A stretch of 10,061 nt of DNA from Candidatus Woykebacteria bacterium RIFCSPLOWO2_01_FULL_43_14. GTDB taxonomy: Bacteria > Patescibacteriota > Microgenomatia > Woykebacterales > 2-01-FULL-43-14. The notes beneath the pieces are model-generated. The model was not told the origin of the DNA. It was given only the letters and a program-made list of their open reading frames with translations, and searched no databases. Location: the NCBI GenBank assembly GCA_001816835.1, contig MHDB01000023.1, forward strand, positions 1 to 10,061, given 5' to 3'. Shown here in pieces: positions 1 through 5,993 of the stretch (position 1 is the first letter of the stretch; the number at the start of each line of letters is the position of its first letter). A program made the position numbers and the translations under genes.

Positions 1-418
1 CAAGCCTTTCGTGGTAATCTTTTGGGTCCACCTCGTATATTTTGGAAAAAAGGTCAAATGTGTCCTGAGGTGGGAGATGGTACCAGAGTTGGGGTCGTTG
101 GCCGAAGACTGAACCGATTTTGAAAGCCAAAGTTTGTCTTTTTTCCCAAGGTGTCATCCCTAGGACCGAGACTTTACCGCTGGTGGGGTAGAGAATACCG
201 GTTAAGACTTTGATAGTTGTAGATTTACCCGCGCCGTTCGGGCCAATAAAGGCTATAATTTCACCTTTACTTACCTCAAAGGAGATATCGTTGATTGCCG
301 AGACTTTTTCAAACTTAGGATTAAGAAGAGTCCTGATAGCTCCCCCAAAACCGCTTTCTTTACGCTTGACTAAGAAGTCCTTGTTTAAATTTTTAACAGA
401 TATGATTGTTTCAGCCAT
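1..418 (-). CDS. ABC transporter ATP-binding protein, N-terminal part (3' end outside window)
   Basis: Reading the minus strand from an ATG at 418 gives 139 open codons that run off the left edge of the window, so only the N-terminal part is seen. The Walker A P-loop GPNGAGKST lies at residues 59-67. The Q-loop region VFGQRPQLW (Q107) follows. The insertion before the P-loop (about residues 18-40, KRKESGFGG...LLNPKFEKV) and the FGQRPQLWYHLPP stretch resemble the uncharacterised ABC-2-type exporter ATPases of COG4586, which work with two ABC-2 permeases. The signature motif, Walker B and D-loop lie beyond the edge. From family knowledge the protein would be a cytoplasmic nucleotide-binding subunit that powers export of an unknown substrate. 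Any permease genes would be expected to the left, outside the window. The gene is divergent from tsaE across 35 bases. The ABC ATPase class is certain; the subfamily is likely. Confidence 0.93.
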   Translation of the reverse strand, partial: MAETIISVKNLNKDFLVKRKESGFGGAIRTLLNPKFEKVSAINDISFEVSKGEIIAFIGPNGAGKSTTIKVLTGILYPTSGKVSVLGMTPWEKRQTLAFKIGSVFGQRPQLWYHLPPQDTFDLFSKIYEVDPKDYHERL

Positions 419-453
419 TTTTGGTAAGATCCATGTAGATATTTTAGCATCAT
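419..453. promoter_or_regulatory. short divergent intergenic region between the ABC ATPase and tsaE
   Basis: Only 35 bases separate the two divergent start codons, so any promoters must overlap each other or the opposing coding sequences. On the plus strand TATTTT at 440-445 sits 8 bases before the tsaE ATG, which would give a very short or absent leader. On the minus strand TAAAAT (446 to 441) lies 22 bases before the ABC gene start. I found no convincing -35 element for either direction and no good Shine-Dalgarno sequence, so these -10 assignments are weak. Confidence 0.3.
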
Positions 454-885
454 ATGGACAAAACCTACACTCTACAACAAACCAAACTTTTGGCAGAAGA
501 AATCGCCAAGAGAATAAAAAAGAAAAATTTTCCTAATGTCGTTGGTTTAACTGGAGATCTTGGTTCTGGTAAAACGACTTTTGTGTCGTTTCTGGCCGCA
601 TCCCTAGGCATTGAAAAAAGAATTCTGTCCCCCACCTTCGTGATTACCAGGGAATACCCTTTTGACGACCAACTTGGGAGGTCGATGAAACTATATCACA
701 TTGATTTATACAGACTTGATAAGGAAAGCGCGTCTGAGATTGGTTTGCAGGAATTGCTAGGAGATGAGCAAGCGGTACTAGTAATAGAGTGGGCTGAAAA
801 AGTCCGAGATTTACTTCCACCAAACACATTCTGGATGAACTTCGAGTTCATCGATCAGGATAGAAGAAAGATCACTACACTCTAA
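454..885 (+). CDS. tsaE: tRNA threonylcarbamoyladenosine biosynthesis ATPase TsaE
   Basis: This 143-residue protein matches the usual TsaE/YjeE size and layout. TsaE is a cytoplasmic P-loop ATPase. It works with TsaD and TsaB to place threonylcarbamoyl on A37 of tRNAs that read ANN codons. The visible family marks, in order, are the Walker A motif GDLGSGKTT (residues 34-42), the switch-like SPTF (59-62) followed by ITREY, HIDLYRL (82-88), and the late VIEWAEK (110-116) with the conserved Glu and Trp. The ATG at 454 is chosen because the Walker A motif then falls at the usual distance from the N terminus. No clear Shine-Dalgarno site precedes it. The next gene starts 25 bases after the stop on the same strand, so co-transcription is likely although the functions appear unrelated. 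tsaB and tsaD are not in the window. Confidence 0.95.
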   Translation: MDKTYTLQQTKLLAEEIAKRIKKKNFPNVVGLTGDLGSGKTTFVSFLAASLGIEKRILSPTFVITREYPFDDQLGRSMKLYHIDLYRLDKESASEIGLQELLGDEQAVLVIEWAEKVRDLLPPNTFWMNFEFIDQDRRKITTL

Positions 886-897
886 ATCCGCACATTG

Positions 898-904
898 AAA
901 GGTG
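898..904 (+). promoter_or_regulatory. Shine-Dalgarno site that favours the GTG start at 911
   Basis: AAAGGTG lies six bases upstream of the GTG at 911, a normal spacing. The longer reading from GTG 902 would begin inside this site, so 911 is the better start. The downstream signal peptide is intact with either choice. Confidence 0.6.
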
Positions 905-910
905 AATATC

Positions 911-2968
911 GTGAAAATAGGGGAGAGGTCCAAGTGGGTGCTTCTTTGTTTGGTCTTACTCGGTTTACTGGTTCCGAGTATTGGATACAGTGCCCCATCA
1001 GAGGTAGTGGAAAATATTAGTCGCAAGATTGTTTTCCAGAGAGATAATGATCTTTTTATAGTCGGCGAGAATGGTGAAGGTTTAACAAGGCTTTTACCTA
1101 ATATGGATATCTTCGATATTAAGTGGGGTAACGAGGGAACTACTTTTATGTTCGAAGGAGCCGGGAGACAAGAGATAGGTTTTTATGATTATGTGTTTGA
1201 GGAGAGTGGTAAGCTGCTCAGCAAACTAAGGAAACCAGCCTCCCCATCGCGTAGCTACACCTGGCCATCGCCTCGGGGCAACTTTTATGTTGAGGTGACG
1301 GAATATTCAGAACCCCTCTGGACAATTGGGCTCCCGGATACCTTTATCCATCAGGTGTTGGTAAAGAGGAAAAACGGGGAGCTGATTGGAGAGCTGAGTC
1401 AGAGGGCATATGTAGGCGTAACCTGGTCCGATAGAGAGGACAAGCTGGTCTTTTTTACCATGGGCCCGGACTGTGCAGATAGAACTAAGCACTGCCAGCA
1501 ATTTGTCAATGTCTATTCCCTAGAGACGGGTAGTATAACCCAATTTGAAGGCCTGATTAACTACCCGCTTAGCTTCCTGAAAAATGGGAGTAAACTCTTT
1601 TATTTTCCTATCAACAACATCCCGGGGATTGCTGATCTGGAAACTGGGCAGACGACCATGCTTGAGGGGATTGAGATGTACTACCCCTCAGAGGGTATCC
1701 CTGAGGGCATGTTTAAGTTGGCCGAAGCAGGCACAAAAGTAGTTTTTGGGACGGTTAGCTTCAACGCCCCTCAATACAAATTAAGAGATGGCGTCTATGT
1801 TTATGACATTGAGACTGGCAGAGTTACTAATTTAGCCCTTGACTCGATTTCCAAGTTTGACCTCGTGGGAGAGACGGTTGCATATAGCGGGTACAGGAAA
1901 CCGGGATTATTTGTTACCAGCTTAAACGGTGGGGTTACGCAGAAAATCGTTTCGGGGAATGTGGATGGTATTATCAGCATCCAACCGAGGATACCGGCGC
2001 ATAAATACAAAAACCGCCGCGTCCTAGTCCTAGCGCAAGGAATCGGTACTCAGATTCTTGATGGATCAACACCGGAAGATATTCTTCCCGAACTTTGGCC
2101 GATTATTAGAGAAGCGGTTAACAGAGGTATCTACCAAGATGTGATTGTCTATAGTTACAGCAGTGGGCAGATGGAAGGAGGCAGTTGGGTACCCAATAAG
2201 GGTGATCCAGATGCTAGTTTCCAAAGCATCCAGGCTAGCGTACTCACCTTTGTTAATATGCTTAGTAAATATGCGACCGTGCATAGAGGTGTGACTTATG
2301 ACTTTCTGGGCCATAGTCTTGGTGGGAAGGTAATGTGGGAATCCTTAAAGCTGTATTTGAATATAAAACCCGCAAATCCCCCAGACCTTTTTAGTATTGG
2401 TAAAGTTATAACCCTAGCCGCCCCAATCAACGGTGTTCACTACGATTTTGAAATCCAGACAGTGATGGCGGTGTACCACTCGTTGCTTAGCATGCGGCTT
2501 GTTAACGAGCTGTCAGTAGCTGAGATACTTGACACGGAGGCTTTTAAAGAATTAAATATAGAGGCATTAGACGGATATACGCAGAGACTGACTGCAGAAC
2601 AAAACTTTGCATTTTATAAGCAATCTAAGTTGCGTAATATAGATGTATTTACTTTTGGGTCTTTCGATGATTGTGTAGTAAGGTATTCATATGACTACCC
2701 TACTAAAGATAGTCTCCTGCCGAATTCTGGTATGCTGTATTATAATCTTGGGAGAGGTTTGCCAGGTGTACCTGTGTCCTCATGCTCACTGATAGAGGGG
2801 ATCTACAACGGCGAGATTTGGCAAATAACTCGTATAATTGAATCAGGAGGAGACATTAACAAACTTGTTGGACATAGCCAGTTAATGACACATATGCAGC
2901 CTTATATGGACTTAAGGGATATACTTATAAGTAGTTCGCAACCGCATAGAGGTCAAAGAAATAACTAA
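911..2968 (+). CDS. exported beta-propeller / alpha-beta hydrolase (lipase-like) fusion protein
   Basis: The protein has 685 residues from GTG 911. A signal peptide is clear: a basic start, a hydrophobic run at about 10-21, and a likely cleavage after GYSA (A28), so it is exported. There is no lipobox. Residues about 38-350 consist of repeating short strands with turns such as NGEG, LETG and IETG, and with sequence like that of TolB/WD40-type propellers. From about 368 an alpha/beta-hydrolase begins (strand RRVLVLAQGIG). It has the nucleophile elbow GHSLGG with Ser469, then ITLAAPINGV, a candidate acid at Asp586/587 in SFDDCVV, and a candidate base at His655 in VGHSQ or His661. These are the expected order and spacing of a Ser-Asp-His triad. 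Cys188/Cys195 and Cys588/Cys625 could form disulfides. The layout is PGAP1/LCAT/lipase-like and the substrate is unknown. The gene follows tsaE after 25 bases. The hydrolase call is strong; the propeller is a fold inference. Confidence 0.82.
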   Translation: MKIGERSKWVLLCLVLLGLLVPSIGYSAPSEVVENISRKIVFQRDNDLFIVGENGEGLTRLLPNMDIFDIKWGNEGTTFMFEGAGRQEIGFYDYVFEESGKLLSKLRKPASPSRSYTWPSPRGNFYVEVTEYSEPLWTIGLPDTFIHQVLVKRKNGELIGELSQRAYVGVTWSDREDKLVFFTMGPDCADRTKHCQQFVNVYSLETGSITQFEGLINYPLSFLKNGSKLFYFPINNIPGIADLETGQTTMLEGIEMYYPSEGIPEGMFKLAEAGTKVVFGTVSFNAPQYKLRDGVYVYDIETGRVTNLALDSISKFDLVGETVAYSGYRKPGLFVTSLNGGVTQKIVSGNVDGIISIQPRIPAHKYKNRRVLVLAQGIGTQILDGSTPEDILPELWPIIREAVNRGIYQDVIVYSYSSGQMEGGSWVPNKGDPDASFQSIQASVLTFVNMLSKYATVHRGVTYDFLGHSLGGKVMWESLKLYLNIKPANPPDLFSIGKVITLAAPINGVHYDFEIQTVMAVYHSLLSMRLVNELSVAEILDTEAFKELNIEALDGYTQRLTAEQNFAFYKQSKLRNIDVFTFGSFDDCVVRYSYDYPTKDSLLPNSGMLYYNLGRGLPGVPVSSCSLIEGIYNGEIWQITRIIESGGDINKLVGHSQLMTHMQPYMDLRDILISSSQPHRGQRNN

Positions 2969-2992
2969 CATGGAAAATATGTAACTTAATAT

Positions 2993-3160
2993 ATGATCGA
3001 AAATTCTAAGGTGCTATCAAAAAAAAGTTACAGAAATAAAATTGTAGTTGCAATTATAGTTACAATACTTGTAGTCTTTATTCTGTATAGACCTTTATAC
3101 TACCTAGTCGCTTCGCTGATTTTATTTAAGGCATTTGATCTTTACAGATTACCTTGGTAA
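2993..3160 (+). CDS. small single-pass membrane protein, 55 residues
   Basis: An open frame runs from ATG 2993 to TAA 3160. The N-terminal 16 residues are polar and basic (several Lys, one Arg). A hydrophobic helix of about 14 residues follows (IVVAIIVTILVVFI, 17-30). A second mildly hydrophobic stretch lies at about 34-46 and the protein ends in YRLPW. This is the profile of a small membrane protein with the basic end in the cytoplasm, possibly a hairpin. The gene starts 24 bases after the hydrolase stop and ends 31 bases before a strong terminator, so it is the likely last gene of the tsaE-hydrolase transcript. No good Shine-Dalgarno site is seen before it. I do not recognise a family. A chance open frame remains possible, but the coherent hydrophobicity and its placement support a real gene. 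Confidence 0.5.
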   Translation: MIENSKVLSKKSYRNKIVVAIIVTILVVFILYRPLYYLVASLILFKAFDLYRLPW

Positions 3161-3191
3161 ATAAATCTTGTTATCAGCCTGAATAACTTTT

Positions 3192-3220
3192 AACCCTCTC
3201 CTTAAAGAGAGGGTTCTTTT
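3192..3220 (+). terminator. Rho-independent terminator after the left gene block
   Basis: AACCCTCTC (3192-3200) and GAGAGGGTT (3207-3215) form a perfect 9-base-pair stem with a 6-base loop, followed by CTTTT. It ends the rightward tsaE-hydrolase-small protein unit and separates it from the cassette that begins at 3408. The minus strand lacks a matching T-run after the stem, so it appears to act only rightward. Confidence 0.88.
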
Positions 3221-3301
3221 ATGGATTAGTTTTTAATAGGTAATCAGTTGCTCAGAAAAACTCATATTGGTACTGTAGGGTGTTGATGAGATAAAGGAGT
3301 T

Positions 3302-3329
3302 TTAACATAGAGGCTAAATAATGTATACT
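3302..3329 (+). promoter_or_regulatory. possible upstream promoter in the spacer before the cassette
   Basis: TTAACA (3302-3307) and TATACT (3324-3329) are 16 bases apart, close to sigma-70 consensus elements. A perfect inverted repeat, TACTAC (3326-3331) and GTAGTA (3341-3346), overlaps the -10 element and could be an operator or a weak leader hairpin. Transcription from here would give a leader of about 70 bases. The rest of the 3221-3407 spacer shows no protein gene, tRNA or recognised riboswitch. The call rests on motif resemblance only. Confidence 0.35.
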
Positions 3330-3395
3330 ACGAGAAGGGTGTAGTAGATAGTCTTTTCTAATGCTCCTTAGGTAGCACCATTTGAACACCTATAG

Positions 3396-3407
3396 TATAA
3401 TGATAGT
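3396..3407 (+). promoter_or_regulatory. -10 element of a probable leaderless promoter for the five-gene cassette
   Basis: A perfect TATAAT at 3396-3401 is followed by six bases and then the ATG at 3408. Normal spacing would put the transcription start at or next to the start codon, giving an mRNA with no 5' leader. There is no Shine-Dalgarno sequence before this ATG, which fits. The -35 position (about 3373-3378, TAGCAC) is a poor match. TTGAAC at 3382-3387 is too close to the -10 to serve. Confidence 0.5.
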
Positions 3408-4481
3408 ATGAACTTACCTTTTATAAAGCAAGAAAAACATTTCTCGCTAGAGTCACTTGAATCGTATGACGATCATAAGCTCGTGGCTTCTTTTTATTCT
3501 CCTAAAACAAACCTAAAAGGGTTTGTGGCTATTCATAGGGGTGGCTTGACCAGACCAGCTTTTGGTGCCACTCGAATTTGGCACTATGACTCGGAGGAAG
3601 AAGCGCTACAGGACTCTCTCAAACTGTCAAAAACAATGACTTATAAACTTGCAATGGCTCAGCTTAAATATGGAGGAGCAAAGGCTGTTATTATCAGTCC
3701 AAACCTCAAAGCAAAAGAAAAACAGATACTACTTAGGTCCTATGGGAATTGGCTAAATTATCTCGCCGGACACCTTATCACTGGGGCTGACGTAGGGATT
3801 GACCCAAAAGACCTAGAGATCTTAGCTAGCGAATATAAAGGAATTGTTGGTCGAACAACAGATGCGGTAAAATTCACTTCTCTGGGCGTGTTTTACTCTA
3901 TTGAGTTAACTCTCAAAGAACTTTATGGATCTGAAGACATTGCAGGAAAGCGTTTCTCTATCCAGGGAGTAGGTAAGGTAGGGTTAGAACTACTCAAAAT
4001 GCTTGATTCTCAAGCTGAGAAGATTTATATCTCTGATATTGATCGTGGTCGTCTTAACATGGTGAGGAAGCAGTTCCCAAATGTAGAAATCACTAGTCCT
4101 AAAGAGATTCATAAACAAAAAGTAGATATCTTTTCTCCCTGTGCCTTAAGTAACGCTATCAACAGGAACAATGTTTCCTCACTTGGATGTAAAGCAATTG
4201 TAGGTAGTGCTAACAGCCAATTGGAGGGTCATGAGACTGGTGAGGTGCTTAATCGTATTGGTATTCTCTACGCACCTGACTATATAGTGAATGCTGGTGG
4301 AGTGATTGCAGTAGTTGATGAGTATGAAAACCCTCGGTACTCTGAAAAGAGAATCCTTGATAAGGTGAAGAATATCAAAGAGACACTTAGAGTAGTCTTT
4401 GCAGCTAGCAAAAGCCAAAACAAAGCTACCAATATCACCGCAGATGAACAAGCAGAGAAGGTTTTTAATAAGATTGTATAA
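3408..4481 (+). CDS. leucine dehydrogenase-family (Glu/Leu/Phe/Val) amino-acid dehydrogenase
   Basis: This 357-residue protein is close to the usual length of leucine/phenylalanine/valine dehydrogenases. From family knowledge these enzymes interconvert an amino acid plus NAD+ with the 2-oxo acid, ammonia and NADH in the cytoplasm. The substrate domain has MTYKLAMAQL with Lys80 and YGGAKAVI with Lys92, the two active-site lysines. GADVGIDPKDLE carries the conserved Asp128. The Rossmann domain has GVGKVG (187-192), with an acidic residue at the second strand (ISD, Asp210) that suits NAD rather than NADP. SPCAL (243-247), GSANSQL (266-272) and APDYIVNAGGVI (289-300) are hallmark leucine-dehydrogenase segments. 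Branched-chain or aromatic amino acids are the likely substrates, but specificity cannot be read reliably. It is the first gene of a five-gene run, with the next ATG two bases after its stop. This context suggests a cassette-specific role rather than bulk catabolism. Confidence 0.93.
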   Translation: MNLPFIKQEKHFSLESLESYDDHKLVASFYSPKTNLKGFVAIHRGGLTRPAFGATRIWHYDSEEEALQDSLKLSKTMTYKLAMAQLKYGGAKAVIISPNLKAKEKQILLRSYGNWLNYLAGHLITGADVGIDPKDLEILASEYKGIVGRTTDAVKFTSLGVFYSIELTLKELYGSEDIAGKRFSIQGVGKVGLELLKMLDSQAEKIYISDIDRGRLNMVRKQFPNVEITSPKEIHKQKVDIFSPCALSNAINRNNVSSLGCKAIVGSANSQLEGHETGEVLNRIGILYAPDYIVNAGGVIAVVDEYENPRYSEKRILDKVKNIKETLRVVFAASKSQNKATNITADEQAEKVFNKIV

Positions 4482-4483
4482 TT

Positions 4484-5992
4484 ATGTACTTAGGTTTTCA
4501 GAGTATAGAAGAACTAGAAGATGCCTTACGCACTCAACCCGAGAGCTTTTGGCTTGAGAGGGGTGAAAAACGTGCCTTAGAACTCTTCCATGCAGCAGCT
4601 GAACGCGTTCCCGCCTACAAAGATTTTCTTGCCAAGAATACTATAGATCATACCAAAATCCAGACGATGCCTGATTTTAAGTCAGTACCCACTGTTGATA
4701 AGAATAACTACATAGGAGCTTATTCTCGGGAACAACTGTGTTGGGACGGGAAGTTCAAGGAATCTCAATGGACGATATCTGCCACTTCAGGTTCTACCGG
4801 AGAACCGTTTTATTTTCCTCGTAACAACACCCAAATACTCCAATATGCCCTGACGGCCGAGCTGTTTCTGCGCAGCAACTTTGATGTGGCGAACAAGAGT
4901 ACGCTCTACATCATTGGATTTCCTATGGGTGTCTGGATTGGTGGTGTATTCTCCTATCAAGCAGTACACACCGTGGTAGGTCGTTCCAAGTGTCCGCTTA
5001 GTATAATTACTCCAGGAATCAACAAGGCAGAGATACTTAAAGCGGTCCAGAACCTTGGAAAAGAGTTTGACCAGATTATTATAGGCAGCTACGGTCCGTT
5101 TCTCAAGGATGTGGTTGATGATGGTCTCAATAAGGGTGTTAACTGGAATGATTACAAACTTGGAGTGATATTTGCTGCTGAGGGGTTTAGTGAAGAGTTT
5201 CGCGACTATATAGTAGAGAAAATGGGCTTAGCAAATGAGTACAAGGACACTCTTAATATCTATGGGACAGTGGATCTTGGAACAATGGCACATGAGACTC
5301 CATTATCAGTGCTTATTCGAAGATTAGCCGTTAATAATAAAGATCTTTTCTCTGAGCTTTTTGGAGATATTTTCAAACTTCCCACACTTACTCAGTTTAT
5401 CCCTGAGATGTTTTATTTTGAAGATGTAGGTGATGACTTGATTTGCACTGCTGATAGTGGCTACCCACTAGTTCGCTACGATCTTAAGGATCATGGTGGG
5501 GTTATAAAGTTAGAAGATGTAAAAAAGAAAGTAACGGCGAGTGGGGTTGACTTAAAAGATGTGTGTGCCAAAGGTAATATCAACTCAACTCTCTGGAATC
5601 TCCCGTTTGTTCATGTGTATGAACGAAGTGATTTTTCGGTTAGTTTCTTTGCATTTCAGGTTTATCCGGAAACAGTGCGAAAAGCGATCCAAGACCCATC
5701 TATTGCAGAGAGCATAACGGGTAAGTTCACAATGATGGTCAAATACGATGAGCAAAAGAATCAGTACTTGGAAATCAATGTCGAGCTTAAGCAGAATATT
5801 ACAGAAACCGACCTAATCAAGGAACTTGTTAGAGACCTTGTTATGAATAGACTTCTTCAAGAGAGCTCAGAGTATCGTAAAACTACTGAAGAATTCCCAG
5901 GTAAAACTATACCAAAAATTGTTTTCTGGCCATACGAGGACCCAACCTATTTCCGTCCGGGCACAAAACAGAAGTGGGTGAGTAAAGGTTAA
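4484..5992 (+). CDS. PaaK/LuxE-type adenylate-forming ligase (phenylacetate-CoA ligase-like)
   Basis: This 502-residue protein belongs to the ANL adenylate-forming superfamily, nearest by eye to the PaaK/CapK and LuxE branch. Such enzymes activate a carboxylate as acyl-AMP and often pass it to CoA or a protein thiol. The ATP-binding P-loop ATSGSTGEP is at residues 100-108. NIYGTVD (258-264) takes the place of the aromatic-YGxTE motif. YDLKDHGG (332-339) takes the place of the motif containing the ribose-binding Asp. YERSDF (379-384) and a C-terminal lysine-containing tail, RPGTKQKWV (491-499), resemble the ends of PaaK proteins, with Lys495 or Lys497 as the candidate catalytic lysine. It is somewhat longer than typical PaaK (about 430). 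Between the A5-like and A7-like motifs there is a helical region, about 272-300, that I do not recognise. The gene starts two bases after the dehydrogenase stop without a clear Shine-Dalgarno site, which suggests coupling. An amino acid or the matching oxo/hydroxy acid is a possible substrate, but this is inference. Confidence 0.82.
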   Translation: MYLGFQSIEELEDALRTQPESFWLERGEKRALELFHAAAERVPAYKDFLAKNTIDHTKIQTMPDFKSVPTVDKNNYIGAYSREQLCWDGKFKESQWTISATSGSTGEPFYFPRNNTQILQYALTAELFLRSNFDVANKSTLYIIGFPMGVWIGGVFSYQAVHTVVGRSKCPLSIITPGINKAEILKAVQNLGKEFDQIIIGSYGPFLKDVVDDGLNKGVNWNDYKLGVIFAAEGFSEEFRDYIVEKMGLANEYKDTLNIYGTVDLGTMAHETPLSVLIRRLAVNNKDLFSELFGDIFKLPTLTQFIPEMFYFEDVGDDLICTADSGYPLVRYDLKDHGGVIKLEDVKKKVTASGVDLKDVCAKGNINSTLWNLPFVHVYERSDFSVSFFAFQVYPETVRKAIQDPSIAESITGKFTMMVKYDEQKNQYLEINVELKQNITETDLIKELVRDLVMNRLLQESSEYRKTTEEFPGKTIPKIVFWPYEDPTYFRPGTKQKWVSKG

Positions 5993-5993
5993 T

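Noticed and set aside
210..536. Plus-strand open frame of 108 codons overlapping the ABC ATPase and the tsaE start
   Set aside because: It is antisense to the ABC gene, which has a clear Walker A motif on the other strand, and it overlaps tsaE in another frame. Its translation resembles no family.
902..910. Earlier GTG start for the exported hydrolase
   Set aside because: This start would lie within the AAAGGTG ribosome-binding site. GTG 911 has normal spacing and keeps the full signal peptide.
911..2968. Lipoprotein signal for the exported hydrolase
   Set aside because: The only cysteine near the N terminus (Cys13) lies inside the hydrophobic core with no lipobox after the h-region. A normal signal-peptidase I site at GYSA fits better.
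3221..3407. Possible T-box, riboswitch or small RNA in the spacer before the cassette
   Set aside because: The short GGTAGCACC stretch and the small inverted repeats do not build a T-box antiterminator or any riboswitch core I recognise, and there is no terminator next to the start codon.
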